Below are positions 7,971 to 15,699 of a stretch of 19,536 nucleotides of DNA, in pieces. Both the position numbers and the translations under genes were made by a program. Below the pieces are notes generated by a model that worked only from the letters and a program-made list of their open reading frames with translations, ran no database searches and was not told where the DNA came from. The DNA is from an uncultured Collinsella sp. (GTDB lineage Bacteria; Actinomycetota; Coriobacteriia; Coriobacteriales; Coriobacteriaceae), in NCBI GenBank assembly GCA_902491415.1, contig CABUHP010000007.1:1-19536 (forward strand). The letters are read 5' to 3'. Numbering within the stretch: position 1 is the stretch's first letter; every line of letters begins with the position of its first letter.

Positions 7971-8006
7971 GGACGTTCCTTTTCTGCCGGCAGCTGGGGA
8001 CACTCC
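7962..8006. repeat. GGGAC-type repeats around a 10-bp palindrome
   Basis: GGGACGTTCC (7970-7979) and GGGGACACTCC (7996-8006) flank the perfect palindrome CTGCCGGCAG (7984-7993). An overlapping inverted repeat pairs GGCAGA (7962-7967) with TCTGCC (7983-7988). The GGGACGTTC core recurs at 10322-10330 in another gap. Such GGGGAC-type intergenic units resemble dispersed REP-like repeats; genome copy number cannot be seen here. Confidence 0.45.
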
Positions 8007-8080
8007 TTGGCAATTGGCGCATCGGAGCGCTTAGACATACAGTTTTTCGATTCCGTATGTATATATGCGCGCTAATGGGT

Positions 8081-8088
8081 TATAAAAT
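8081..8088 (+). promoter_or_regulatory. Possible -10 region of the htpG promoter
   Basis: TATAAAAT lies in an AT-rich patch 85-92 bases before the htpG start codon and is the best -10-like sequence in the gap. No good TTGACA-like hexamer is found at normal spacing, so an alternative sigma factor or an activator is possible. An inverted repeat, ACATAC at 8035-8040 with GTATGT at 8055-8060, lies just upstream. Confidence 0.3.
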
Positions 8089-8117
8089 CTAAGTCTGAAC
8101 ATAGCAGGTCTGCGATG

Positions 8118-8142
8118 CGGCTCGGGCAACCGGGCCGTTTTT
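8118..8142 (+). terminator. GNRA-capped terminator-like hairpin in the htpG leader
   Basis: CGGCTCGG (8118-8125) pairs with CCGGGCCG (8130-8137), with one G-U pair, across a GCAA tetraloop, and five T follow directly (8138-8142). It is a textbook intrinsic terminator shape, ending only 30 bases before the htpG start codon. It may end readthrough from upstream or act as an attenuator in the htpG leader. An outer pairing, GTCTGC (8109-8114 region) with GCGGAC (8143-8148), could form an alternative fold. Confidence 0.6.
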
Positions 8143-8172
8143 GCGGACGGGGGTAGCGCGAAAGGACTGCAC

Positions 8173-10197
8173 ATGCGTCAATTTAAGACCGAGAGCAAAA
8201 AACTGCTCGACCTGATGATCAACTCCATCTACACCAATAAGGAAATCTTCCTGCGCGAGCTTATCTCTAACGCGAGCGACGCCGTCGACAAGCTCAACTT
8301 TAAGAGCCTGCAGGATCCGAGCGTCAAGATCGACCAGGGCGACCTGGCTATTCGCGTTTCCTTTGATAAAGACGCCCGCACCATTACCATCTCGGATAAC
8401 GGCATTGGCATGACCGCCGAGGAGCTCGAGCGCAATCTGGGCACCATCGCCCATTCCGGCTCCGAGGAGTTTAAGACCGAGAACGCCGAGCAGCAGGGTT
8501 CGGATGTCGACATCATCGGCCAGTTTGGCGTGGGCTTCTACTCGGCTTTTATGGTCGCCAGCCATGTGAAGGTCGTCAGCCGCGCCTACGGCGAGGATGT
8601 CGCCCATGTGTGGGAATCCGACGGTCTTGAGGGCTACACCATCGAGGACGGCGAGCGCGCCGAGCACGGTACCGATGTCATCCTGACGCTGCGCGAGAAC
8701 GAGAAGCTCGATGCCGACGGCGAGGCCGAGACCTACGATCGCTTCCTGACCGAGTGGGGTCTCAAGAGCCTGATTCAGCAGTACAGCAACTATGTGCGCT
8801 ACCCGATTCAGATGATGGTGTCCAAGAGCCGCCAGAAACCCAAGCCCGAGGACGCCGGCGACGATTACAAGCCCGAGTACGAGGACTATCAGGAGCTCGA
8901 GACCGTCAATTCCATGACACCGATCTGGAAGAAGCGCAGCTCCGATGTCGAGCAGAAGGACTACGACGAGTTCTACAAGTCCACGTTCCACGACTTTGAC
9001 GATCCTGCGCGCACCATCAGCTTCCATGCCGAGGGCACGCTCGAGTACGATGCCCTGCTGTTTGTGCCGGGCCGCGCGCCGTTCGATCTGTACAGCAAGG
9101 ATTACGAGAAGGGTCTGGCACTCTACAGCTCCAACGTCCTGATCATGGAGAAGTGCGACGACCTGCTGCCCGACTACTACAACTTTGTCCGCGGCGTCGT
9201 GGATTCCGCCGATGTGTCGCTCAACATCTCGCGTGAGACGCTGCAGCAGAACCGTCAGCTCAAGGCCATCGCCAAGCGTGTGGAAAAGAAGATCACCGCC
9301 GACCTTGAGGATATGCGTGACAACGACCGCGAGGCCTACGAGAAGTTCTTTGAGAACTTTGGCCGCGGTCTTAAGTACGGCATCTACTCGAGCTATGGCA
9401 TGAAGGCCGATGAGCTCGCCGATCTGTTGCTGTTCTGGTCTGCCAAGGAACAGAAGATGATTACCCTGGCCGAGTATGCCAAGGGCATGCCCGAGGATCA
9501 GAAGGCCATCTACTACGCCGCCGGCGACTCGCGTGAGCGCTTGGCCAAGATGCCCGTGGTAAAGGGCGTGCTCGACCGCGGCTATGACGTGCTGCTGCTG
9601 ACGCAGGACGTGGATGAGTTCACCTTCCAGGCTATGCGTGAGTACGTTGCCGCCGATATGCCCAAGATCTACGAGGACGATGCCGCCCGCGAGGCTGCCG
9701 AGAAGGCCGTGGCCGACGGTGCCGAGCCCGAGGTCGAGGATCGTCATCTGGAGCTCAAGAACGTCGCGACCGGTGACCTTGACCTGGCGACCGAGGACGA
9801 GAAGAAGGAGGCCGAGGACGCCACCAAGGAAAACGAGGACCTCTTTAGCGCTATGAAGGAGGCACTCGGTGACAAGGTCGAGAAGGTCGCCGTCTCTGCG
9901 CGCCTGACCGATGCTCCCGCGTGCATCACCACCGAGGGCCCGCTTTCGCTCGAGATGGAGAAGGTGCTCCAGAAGGGTCCCGAGGGCGCGCCCGACGGTA
10001 TGCCCAAGAGCCAGCGCGTGCTCGAGCTCAACGCCAAGCACCCGGTCTTTGCCAAGCTCGTCGCTGCCCAGAAGGCAGGCGACGCCGACAAGATCAAGCA
10101 GTACTCCGGCCTGCTCTACGATCAGGCTCTGCTGGTCGAAGGTATCCTCCCCGAGGATCCCGTAGCCTTCGCGGCAGCCGTCTGCAACTTGATGTAG
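8173..10197 (+). CDS. htpG: Molecular chaperone HtpG (Hsp90 family)
   Basis: A 674-residue cytosolic Hsp90-type ATP-dependent chaperone. The N-terminal GHKL ATPase domain shows FLRELISNASDA (E29, N33), DNGIGMT (D75-T81) and GQFGVGFYSA from 116. The middle domain is recognisable from NSMTPIWKK and from LNISRETLQQNRQL, which carries the conserved catalytic-loop arginine. The C-terminal dimerisation domain follows and ends in AAVCNLM. The protein is about 50 residues longer than E. coli HtpG. Much of the excess lies at the middle/C-terminal junction, an acidic Ala/Glu-rich stretch around EDDAAREAAEK. ATG at 8173 has AAAGGA at 8161-8166 six bases upstream. The gene appears to be monocistronic. 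Confidence 0.97.
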   Translation: MRQFKTESKKLLDLMINSIYTNKEIFLRELISNASDAVDKLNFKSLQDPSVKIDQGDLAIRVSFDKDARTITISDNGIGMTAEELERNLGTIAHSGSEEFKTENAEQQGSDVDIIGQFGVGFYSAFMVASHVKVVSRAYGEDVAHVWESDGLEGYTIEDGERAEHGTDVILTLRENEKLDADGEAETYDRFLTEWGLKSLIQQYSNYVRYPIQMMVSKSRQKPKPEDAGDDYKPEYEDYQELETVNSMTPIWKKRSSDVEQKDYDEFYKSTFHDFDDPARTISFHAEGTLEYDALLFVPGRAPFDLYSKDYEKGLALYSSNVLIMEKCDDLLPDYYNFVRGVVDSADVSLNISRETLQQNRQLKAIAKRVEKKITADLEDMRDNDREAYEKFFENFGRGLKYGIYSSYGMKADELADLLLFWSAKEQKMITLAEYAKGMPEDQKAIYYAAGDSRERLAKMPVVKGVLDRGYDVLLLTQDVDEFTFQAMREYVAADMPKIYEDDAAREAAEKAVADGAEPEVEDRHLELKNVATGDLDLATEDEKKEAEDATKENEDLFSAMKEALGDKVEKVAVSARLTDAPACITTEGPLSLEMEKVLQKGPEGAPDGMPKSQRVLELNAKHPVFAKLVAAQKAGDADKIKQYSGLLYDQALLVEGILPEDPVAFAAAVCNLM

Positions 10198-10227
10198 TTC
10201 GGGGATACGGCACCGTAACTAGATTAG

Positions 10228-10297
10228 AACGAGAGTGGATAATCTCCCACTTTTGGCTCGGATGCGGGCTTGAAGTGGGAGATTTTCCACTCTCGTT
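10228..10297. repeat. Large near-perfect inverted repeat after htpG
   Basis: The arms 10228-10252 and 10273-10297 are each 25 bases long and pair with a single T-T mismatch (10240 with 10285) around a 20-base loop. The left arm begins AACGAGAGTGGA and the right arm ends TCCACTCTCGTT. The right arm is followed by TTGCTTTTG-like T-rich sequence, so it can also end htpG transcription. The arm length and perfection far exceed a usual terminator and suggest a REP- or MITE-like dispersed element. Confidence 0.8.
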
Positions 10298-10312
10298 TGC
10301 TTTTGTACGGAG

Positions 10313-10341
10313 TAGTCATTGGGGACGTTCTTAAACGACTA
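10313..10341. repeat. Small hairpin carrying the GGGGACGTTC motif
   Basis: TAGTCATT (10313-10320) faces AACGACTA (10334-10341), seven of eight positions paired, and the enclosed bases begin GGGGACGTTC (10321-10330). The GGGACGTTC core matches 7970-7978 before htpG. It lies 15 bases after the large inverted repeat and may belong to the same repeated unit. Confidence 0.45.
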
Positions 10342-10399
10342 ATCGGATTGCTAATTTGTGCGGGTTGTGGTTTTGTGACCTGCTGAAATTAAAGATACT

Positions 10400-10435
10400 G
10401 TACATCTGTACGCTAACTCATCTTCGTAGTATATT
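10400..10435 (+). promoter_or_regulatory. Candidate promoter with overlapping dyad before the Pip genes
   Basis: TATATT at 10430-10435 is a good -10. The -35 position 17 bases upstream (10407-10412, TGTACG) is poor and is covered by the right half of the dyad GTACA-TC-TGTAC (10400-10411). A dyad over the -35 is the usual place for a repressor or activator site. Confidence 0.45.
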
Positions 10436-10542
10436 GCTACCCGCAAAACTCAGCACCATTGTGCCGTGAGACACTAAAGCGCCTACGTACAATGGTTGTC
10501 GATAGTACGATTCGATTCAACGACAGGATGGATGGTCCAAGC

Positions 10543-13308
10543 GTGAGTCTCGGCAGCAAACTATCCAACGCAAAGGTCTCCTTTGCGATATTTAAGCGCG
10601 ACATTAAGCGATTGCTTATGAACCCCGTCGCCTTGGTGGTTACCCTGGGCGTGTGTGTCATTCCCTCGCTATATGCCTGGTACAACATCGTGGCAAACTG
10701 GGATCCGTACGGAAACACCCAGGGCATCAAGATTGCCATCGCCAACAATGACCAAGGAACTCAAAACGACCTGGTGGGCGAGCTCAATGCGGGCGACAAG
10801 GTTGTCGACCAGCTCAAAGAGAACGATCAGCTGGGCTGGACCTTCGTCGATTCGGCCGCCGATGCCAAAGAGGGCGTCGAGAGCGGCGAGTACTATGCCG
10901 CTATCGTGATTCCCAAGAACTTCTCGGATAACCTGGTTTCGATGCTCGACGGCAACTACCATCAGCCCAAGCTCACGTACTACGTCAATGAGAAGAAGAG
11001 CGCCATTGCGCCCAAGGTTACCGATACCGGTGCAAACACCATCGAGGAGCAGATCAACTCGGAATTTGTCTCTACGGTAGGTAAGACTGTTGCCGGTATC
11101 GCCAAGGATGCCGGTGTCGATTTAAAGGACAAGGCAACCCAGACTCAGGACTCGCTGGCAAGTTCGGTGTCTGAGGCGTCCGATACCTTGGGCGAGGTGC
11201 GCGATTCGATTGGCGATATGAATGCCGCCATTGATAAGACGAGTGGCGCTATCGCCTCGGCTGATGCGGCACTTGCCGGCTTGCAAGGCCAGGCACCGTC
11301 GCTGACGCAGGCGATCTCCCAGGGCAACGACCTGCTGAGCGAAGCTCGCACCACGGCGGGCAACTCCATCACCTCGCTCTCCAAGGCGCTCTCGGAAGGC
11401 AGCCTTGCGCTCACCAAGACGTCGGCCTCTGCGAACGCTGCCATCGGCAAGCTGACGGGCGCGGTCACATCTACGACCACCCGTATCGACAACTCGCTCG
11501 AGTCTCTTCAAGCGACGATCGACCACAATAAGGCCGTTATCGGGCACTTGGAGATTCTCGCCAATGACACGTCGACAGGTTCCGAGGAAATTGACGCGCG
11601 CATTGTATCGACCATCGATTTGCTTCGAGAGCAGAATGAAAAGCTTCAGAGCATCAAGGACGGTCTGTCCGCGCAGTCGAGCGCCATGGCGAATGACGCA
11701 GCGGCTGTTTCGGGTGCCAGTGACGCTATCAATAACGCAATTCATACCGGTGCGACCAACCTTGGCCAAGCCCAGACGGACTTGGGCCAAAACGCGCTGC
11801 CGAAGGCCTCGAGCGCGCTCGACTCTTTTGCTGCCGTTTCGGGCGACCTGACCGGTATCGTCTCGGGTATGACACCTACACTTGCAAATGCGCGCGGCAC
11901 GTTGGCGCAGCTTAGCGCTACGCTCGGCCAGGCCAAGACCACGCTGTCCCAGACCGATTCCTCGCTTGCCAAGGTCCAGGACAAGCTTGCAACCGCCGCC
12001 AATGACATCGCGGCGCTGCAGACCTCCGAGTCCATGGGCGAGCTGGCCGATCTGATGGGCGTCGATGTCAATGACGTGGCAGATTTCATGGCGTCTCCGG
12101 TTGAGTTGACGTCCAAGTCAATCTATCCGGTCAAGAGCTTTGGCTCGGGCATCGCTCCCTTCTACACCAATCTGGCGCTTTGGGTGGGCGGCTATGTGCT
12201 CATCGCCATTTACAAGCTCGAGGTCGACCGTGAAGGTGTTGGCAGCTTTACGGCGCGCCAAGGCTACTTTGGCCGCTGGTTGCTCATGGTGATCCTGGGC
12301 GCGTTGCAGGCCATCATCGTTACGGTAGGCGATCTGGTGATTGGCGTGCAGTGCGTCAGCCCGCTGCTGTTCGTGCTGGGCGGCATCGCCATTTCGTTCA
12401 CCTACGTCAATATCATCTATGCGCTGTCCACCACGTTTAAGCATATCGGCAAGGCTATCGGCGTCATTCTCGTCATCGTGCAGATCCCGGGTTCGTCGGG
12501 CATGTACCCCATCGAGATGATGCCCGGCTTCTTCCAGTGGCTGCACCCGCTGCTGCCCTTTACCTACGGCATCAATCTGCTGCGCGAGACGGTCGGCGGC
12601 ATGTATTCGTTCAACTACCTGTTTAACCTGTGCATTCTGGGCGTGTTCTTGATCGTGGCGCTCTTTATCGGCCTGCAGCTGCGTCCGCTGCTGCTCAACC
12701 TTAACCTGCTCTTTGATAAACAGCTCTCCACGACCGGTATGATGATTTGCGAGTCCAACGACCTGCCGCGCCAGCGCTACTCGCTGCGCACGGCCATGCG
12801 CGTCATGCTCGATTCCGATTCGTACCGTCGCGAACTGCTCGATCATGCGGTCGCCTTTGAACATCGCTACCCGTACTACATCAAGGGCGGTTTTGCCGCC
12901 GTGGTGGGCGTTCAGGTCCTGCTCTTTGTCCTGTCGACGGTTCTCGATATCGACAATAACGGCAAGATCATCCTGCTTGTCATTTGGATCATCTCGGTTA
13001 TTGCCATCTGCGGCTGGCTTATCAATATCGAATATATCCGAGCGAGCCTCAATACCCAGATGCGCATCTCGGCGCTTTCGGATGAGGACCTGCGTCGCGA
13101 GATGCGCGAACACACGGCCGCCATTCCTGCCGCCCGCCACATGTTTGGCCTCAACGCCAGCGAGCGTGGTGCCAAGGGCGGCGATCAGTCCACGGGCCGC
13201 TTGCCGCATATCGGCTCGCACCATAAATCTCAGGGCAGCGACAGCACAGCCACAAATGATGGAGATACCACCGCGCTTGGCAAGCACTCCAAAGGAGGTG
13301 AGGCATAA
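10543..13308 (+). CDS. YhgE/Pip-family membrane protein with C-terminal extension
   Basis: A large envelope protein (921 residues from this start) of the YhgE/Pip family, related to phage infection protein Pip and to EsaA/YueB. A first helix at about 28-47 ends in PSLYAWYN and is followed by the family motif NWDPYGNTQGIKIAIAN. About 480 extracytoplasmic residues rich in Ala, Ser, Asp and Leu follow, with a coiled-coil look. From about 534 comes an ABC-2-like block of five helices. Unlike its neighbour it then has two more helices and a hydrophilic, Ser/His/Gly-rich tail. The start is uncertain: GTG at 10543 follows GGATGG by seven bases and fits the paralogue, while ATG at 10492 or 10528 has a weaker site and the codons there are unusual. 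Confidence 0.85.
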   Translation: MSLGSKLSNAKVSFAIFKRDIKRLLMNPVALVVTLGVCVIPSLYAWYNIVANWDPYGNTQGIKIAIANNDQGTQNDLVGELNAGDKVVDQLKENDQLGWTFVDSAADAKEGVESGEYYAAIVIPKNFSDNLVSMLDGNYHQPKLTYYVNEKKSAIAPKVTDTGANTIEEQINSEFVSTVGKTVAGIAKDAGVDLKDKATQTQDSLASSVSEASDTLGEVRDSIGDMNAAIDKTSGAIASADAALAGLQGQAPSLTQAISQGNDLLSEARTTAGNSITSLSKALSEGSLALTKTSASANAAIGKLTGAVTSTTTRIDNSLESLQATIDHNKAVIGHLEILANDTSTGSEEIDARIVSTIDLLREQNEKLQSIKDGLSAQSSAMANDAAAVSGASDAINNAIHTGATNLGQAQTDLGQNALPKASSALDSFAAVSGDLTGIVSGMTPTLANARGTLAQLSATLGQAKTTLSQTDSSLAKVQDKLATAANDIAALQTSESMGELADLMGVDVNDVADFMASPVELTSKSIYPVKSFGSGIAPFYTNLALWVGGYVLIAIYKLEVDREGVGSFTARQGYFGRWLLMVILGALQAIIVTVGDLVIGVQCVSPLLFVLGGIAISFTYVNIIYALSTTFKHIGKAIGVILVIVQIPGSSGMYPIEMMPGFFQWLHPLLPFTYGINLLRETVGGMYSFNYLFNLCILGVFLIVALFIGLQLRPLLLNLNLLFDKQLSTTGMMICESNDLPRQRYSLRTAMRVMLDSDSYRRELLDHAVAFEHRYPYYIKGGFAAVVGVQVLLFVLSTVLDIDNNGKIILLVIWIISVIAICGWLINIEYIRASLNTQMRISALSDEDLRREMREHTAAIPAARHMFGLNASERGAKGGDQSTGRLPHIGSHHKSQGSDSTATNDGDTTALGKHSKGGEA

Positions 13309-15498
13309 ATGAAGAACATCCTGCATCTGTTTAAGCGCGATGTCCAAAACGTGTCTCGCTCCGTGATCGGCTTGGTTGTCGTGATGGGCCTCATTATCGT
13401 ACCGTGTCTGTACGCGTGGTTTAACATCGCCGGCAGCTGGGATCCGTACGGCAACACCGGCAATCTTAAGATCGCCGTGGTCAACACCGATGAGGGTTAC
13501 GAGAGCGATTTGATCCCCGTCGAGGTTAACGTGGGCGAAAACGTGACCGCCACCCTACGCGGCAACGAGAGCTTCGATTGGGTTGTGCTCAACAATCGCG
13601 AAAAGGCTATCGAGGGCGTTAAGTCGGGCGCGTACTATGCTGCCGTCGTTATCCCCAAAACGTTTAGCGCTGACATGATGACGCTTTTCTCGACCGACGT
13701 GAAGCATGCCGATATCGAGTTCTACGAGAATCAGAAGGCCAACGCCATTGCGCAGATCGTGACCGAGAAGGGTTCGAGCGCCGTCCAGAGCCAGGTTAAC
13801 AAAACTTTTACCGAGACCATTACGACGATCGGTCTTAAGACGGTGTCCAGCCTGCTCGATTACATGAGCACCGACCAGGTGGGTAACTTTATCGCCAACC
13901 TGTCCTCGACGCTCGGCGATTCGATTGAGGACCTGCGAGACGTTCGGGCAAATGCTTCGTCGCTGGCGGGCATTTTGAGCTCCACGTCCGATTCGCTGAC
14001 GTCGGCGAGCGGCATGCTCAAGCAGACGGGCACGGTCGATGAGTCAACGAAGCAGCTGATGGAGCATGTCAAGAGCGGTATTAGCGATTCCAAGGAAGCG
14101 CTTAAGGCGGCAAACGATGCCATCGATGCCGCGATCGATGGAAGTGCGGGTTCGTTCGACAATGTGTCTGCCGAGCTCGCGAAGGCGTTCGATGCCGCGA
14201 ACCAGCATGTCGACCTTACGGTGTCCCAACTCAACGATGCCGCTGCGGCCCTCAATGCGCGCGCCAAGGATATCGATGCGATGGCCGATCAGCTCCGCAG
14301 CTTTGCCGACCAGGTGAGGGATGAGAATTTGAAGGACGGCCTCAAGTCCGCTGCGACGTCGCTGGGCAGAATCGCCGTTGAGTACCGCAATAATGAGAAG
14401 GACCTGAAGGCGACCGCGAAGTCTCTCTCCGACAGCATGGCCGAGGTCAACAGCTCGCGTGCCGAGGTCGATCAGGCCATCGCCGATGCCAAGGCCGGCA
14501 TCGCGGGTGCCAAATCCGATTACGATTCCACGTTCTCGGTTAAGGCCAAGGAGCTCAAGAAGACCGTCTCGGGGGTTCTGGATTCACTGAATGGTATTTC
14601 AAGCGATCTGGATAGCGCCGTTGCAGGACTGACCGATGCGTCCGGCTCGCTGGCAAAGGGTCTGTCCAAAGCCGCAAGGCTGGTCAACAAGGCTTCCGAT
14701 CAGCTGGGTGAGGCATCGGACAAGATCGGCGCGTTTAAGGACGAGCTTGACGGCGCCCTTATGTCGGACGATCTGGCCACGATCAAGACAATGATCGGCA
14801 ACGACCCCGAGGGTTTGGCCGCGTCGCTTTCCGGCCCCGTCGCGCTCGACCGCAAGCCGGTCTATCCGATTCGCAATTACGGCTCTGCCATGGCGCCGTT
14901 CTACACGATTCTGTCGCTCTGGGTCGGTTCGATCGTGCTGGCGGCCATGATGAAGGTGTCGGTTGACGATGAGCTCATCAACGAGCTTATCCCCGTGCGC
15001 CTGCACGAGATCTACCTGGGTCGTTACCTGTTCTTTGGCGGTCTGGCACTGCTGCAGGCAACGCTCGTGTGCGCGGGTGACATCCTATTCTTTGGCATCC
15101 AGTGCGACAACCCGCTGCAATTTGTGCTGGCGGGCTGGATCGCGAGTCTTGTGTTCTCCAATATCGTCTATACGCTTACGGTTTCGTTTGGCGATATCGG
15201 CAAGGCGCTTGCCGTCGTGTTGCTGGTCATGCAGGTCGGCGGTTCGGGCGGCACGTTCCCCATCGAGATGACCGGCCCCGTGTTCCAGGCGATATATCCG
15301 TTCCTGCCGTTTACCCACGGCATCAACGCCATGCATGCCGCCATGGCCGGTGCCTACCATATGGAGTACTGGATTGAGCTGGGTATTTTGGCGAGCTATC
15401 TGATTCCGTCGCTGGCCCTGGGTGTGGTCTTCCGCCGTCCAGTCATCAAAGCCAACGATTGGATCATCGAAAAGCTGGAGTCAACCAAATTGATTTAG
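13309..15498 (+). CDS. YhgE/Pip-family membrane protein, second tandem copy
   Basis: A 729-residue paralogue of the preceding protein. Helix one (about 16-38) ends PCLYAWFNIAGSWDPYGN, nearly matching the upstream gene. A long extracytoplasmic segment to about residue 520 is rich in Ala, Asp and Ser with heptad-like spacing. A C-terminal block of five helices begins near APFYTILSLWVGS at about 528 and includes VGGSGGTFPIEM, matching the SSGMYPIEM site of the first copy. It lacks the first copy's extra two helices and tail. The ATG directly follows the upstream TAA, and AAAGGAGGTGA (13291-13301), a near-ideal ribosome site, lies seven bases before it. The two are surely one operon and may form a heteromer; substrate and function are unknown. 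Confidence 0.9.
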   Translation: MKNILHLFKRDVQNVSRSVIGLVVVMGLIIVPCLYAWFNIAGSWDPYGNTGNLKIAVVNTDEGYESDLIPVEVNVGENVTATLRGNESFDWVVLNNREKAIEGVKSGAYYAAVVIPKTFSADMMTLFSTDVKHADIEFYENQKANAIAQIVTEKGSSAVQSQVNKTFTETITTIGLKTVSSLLDYMSTDQVGNFIANLSSTLGDSIEDLRDVRANASSLAGILSSTSDSLTSASGMLKQTGTVDESTKQLMEHVKSGISDSKEALKAANDAIDAAIDGSAGSFDNVSAELAKAFDAANQHVDLTVSQLNDAAAALNARAKDIDAMADQLRSFADQVRDENLKDGLKSAATSLGRIAVEYRNNEKDLKATAKSLSDSMAEVNSSRAEVDQAIADAKAGIAGAKSDYDSTFSVKAKELKKTVSGVLDSLNGISSDLDSAVAGLTDASGSLAKGLSKAARLVNKASDQLGEASDKIGAFKDELDGALMSDDLATIKTMIGNDPEGLAASLSGPVALDRKPVYPIRNYGSAMAPFYTILSLWVGSIVLAAMMKVSVDDELINELIPVRLHEIYLGRYLFFGGLALLQATLVCAGDILFFGIQCDNPLQFVLAGWIASLVFSNIVYTLTVSFGDIGKALAVVLLVMQVGGSGGTFPIEMTGPVFQAIYPFLPFTHGINAMHAAMAGAYHMEYWIELGILASYLIPSLALGVVFRRPVIKANDWIIEKLESTKLI

Positions 15499-15561
15499 TT
15501 CAGCAACGTAAACGCCGTCGGAACATCGAGATCTTCCAACCCGATGCTTTAGCGTAGTGAA

Positions 15562-15591
15562 TTGCACGGGCTGCTTGGTTGTTGCTACAGT
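15562..15591 (+). promoter_or_regulatory. Candidate promoter before the EamA transporter gene
   Basis: TTGCAC (15562-15567) and TACAGT (15586-15591) are 18 bases apart. Transcription would begin near 15598, inside the hairpin at 15596-15621, so this promoter and that terminator cannot both act on a transcript in the simplest way. Confidence 0.35.
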
Positions 15592-15595
15592 AGCG

Positions 15596-15632
15596 GGGCG
15601 TGCCGGGGGTCCGGTGCGCCCTGTTTTTATTT
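15596..15632 (+). terminator. Strong intrinsic terminator after the Pip genes
   Basis: GGGCGTGCCGG (15596-15606) pairs over all 11 positions, two of them G-U, with CCGGTGCGCCC (15611-15621) around a GGGT loop. The tail is TGTTTTTATTT. It most simply ends the tandem Pip operon, about 100 bases after its last stop codon. Confidence 0.8.
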
Positions 15633-15699
15633 GACCATGAGGCGGCACGCAGCCATACGCGTGCGGACACCACGCCCAGATTGAGTGCGAGGATGTTCC

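Larger units (their letters stand above)
10198..10542. other. 345-bp intergenic region between htpG and the first Pip gene
   Basis: No gene is supported here. It holds, in order, a small TACGG/CCGTA dyad (10206-10217), the large inverted repeat (10228-10297), the GGGGACGTTC hairpin (10313-10341), an AT-rich stretch with a dyad and a candidate promoter (10400-10435), and the leader of the Pip gene. Confidence 0.7.

Noticed and set aside
8007..8033. CIRCE-like HrcA operator before htpG (TTGGCAATT, nine bases, GAGCGCTTA)
   Set aside because: It matches the known TTAGCACTC-N9-GAGTGCTAA consensus at only 13 of 18 positions, and its arms are poorly complementary to each other, so it is likely chance.
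8089..10041. A 650-codon open frame on the minus strand opposite htpG
   Set aside because: It lies wholly against a clearly recognised Hsp90 gene, is Leu/Val/Gly-biased without domain motifs, and arises from the codon bias of htpG.
10253..10272. A CRISPR-like or phage attachment origin for the inverted repeat after htpG
   Set aside because: There is only one inverted pair, no regularly spaced direct repeats, no cas genes and no integrase or tRNA nearby.
15637..15684. A 15-codon leader peptide frame before the EamA gene
   Set aside because: It has an ATG and a stop but no ribosome binding site, no run of regulatory codons and no link to a competing fold.
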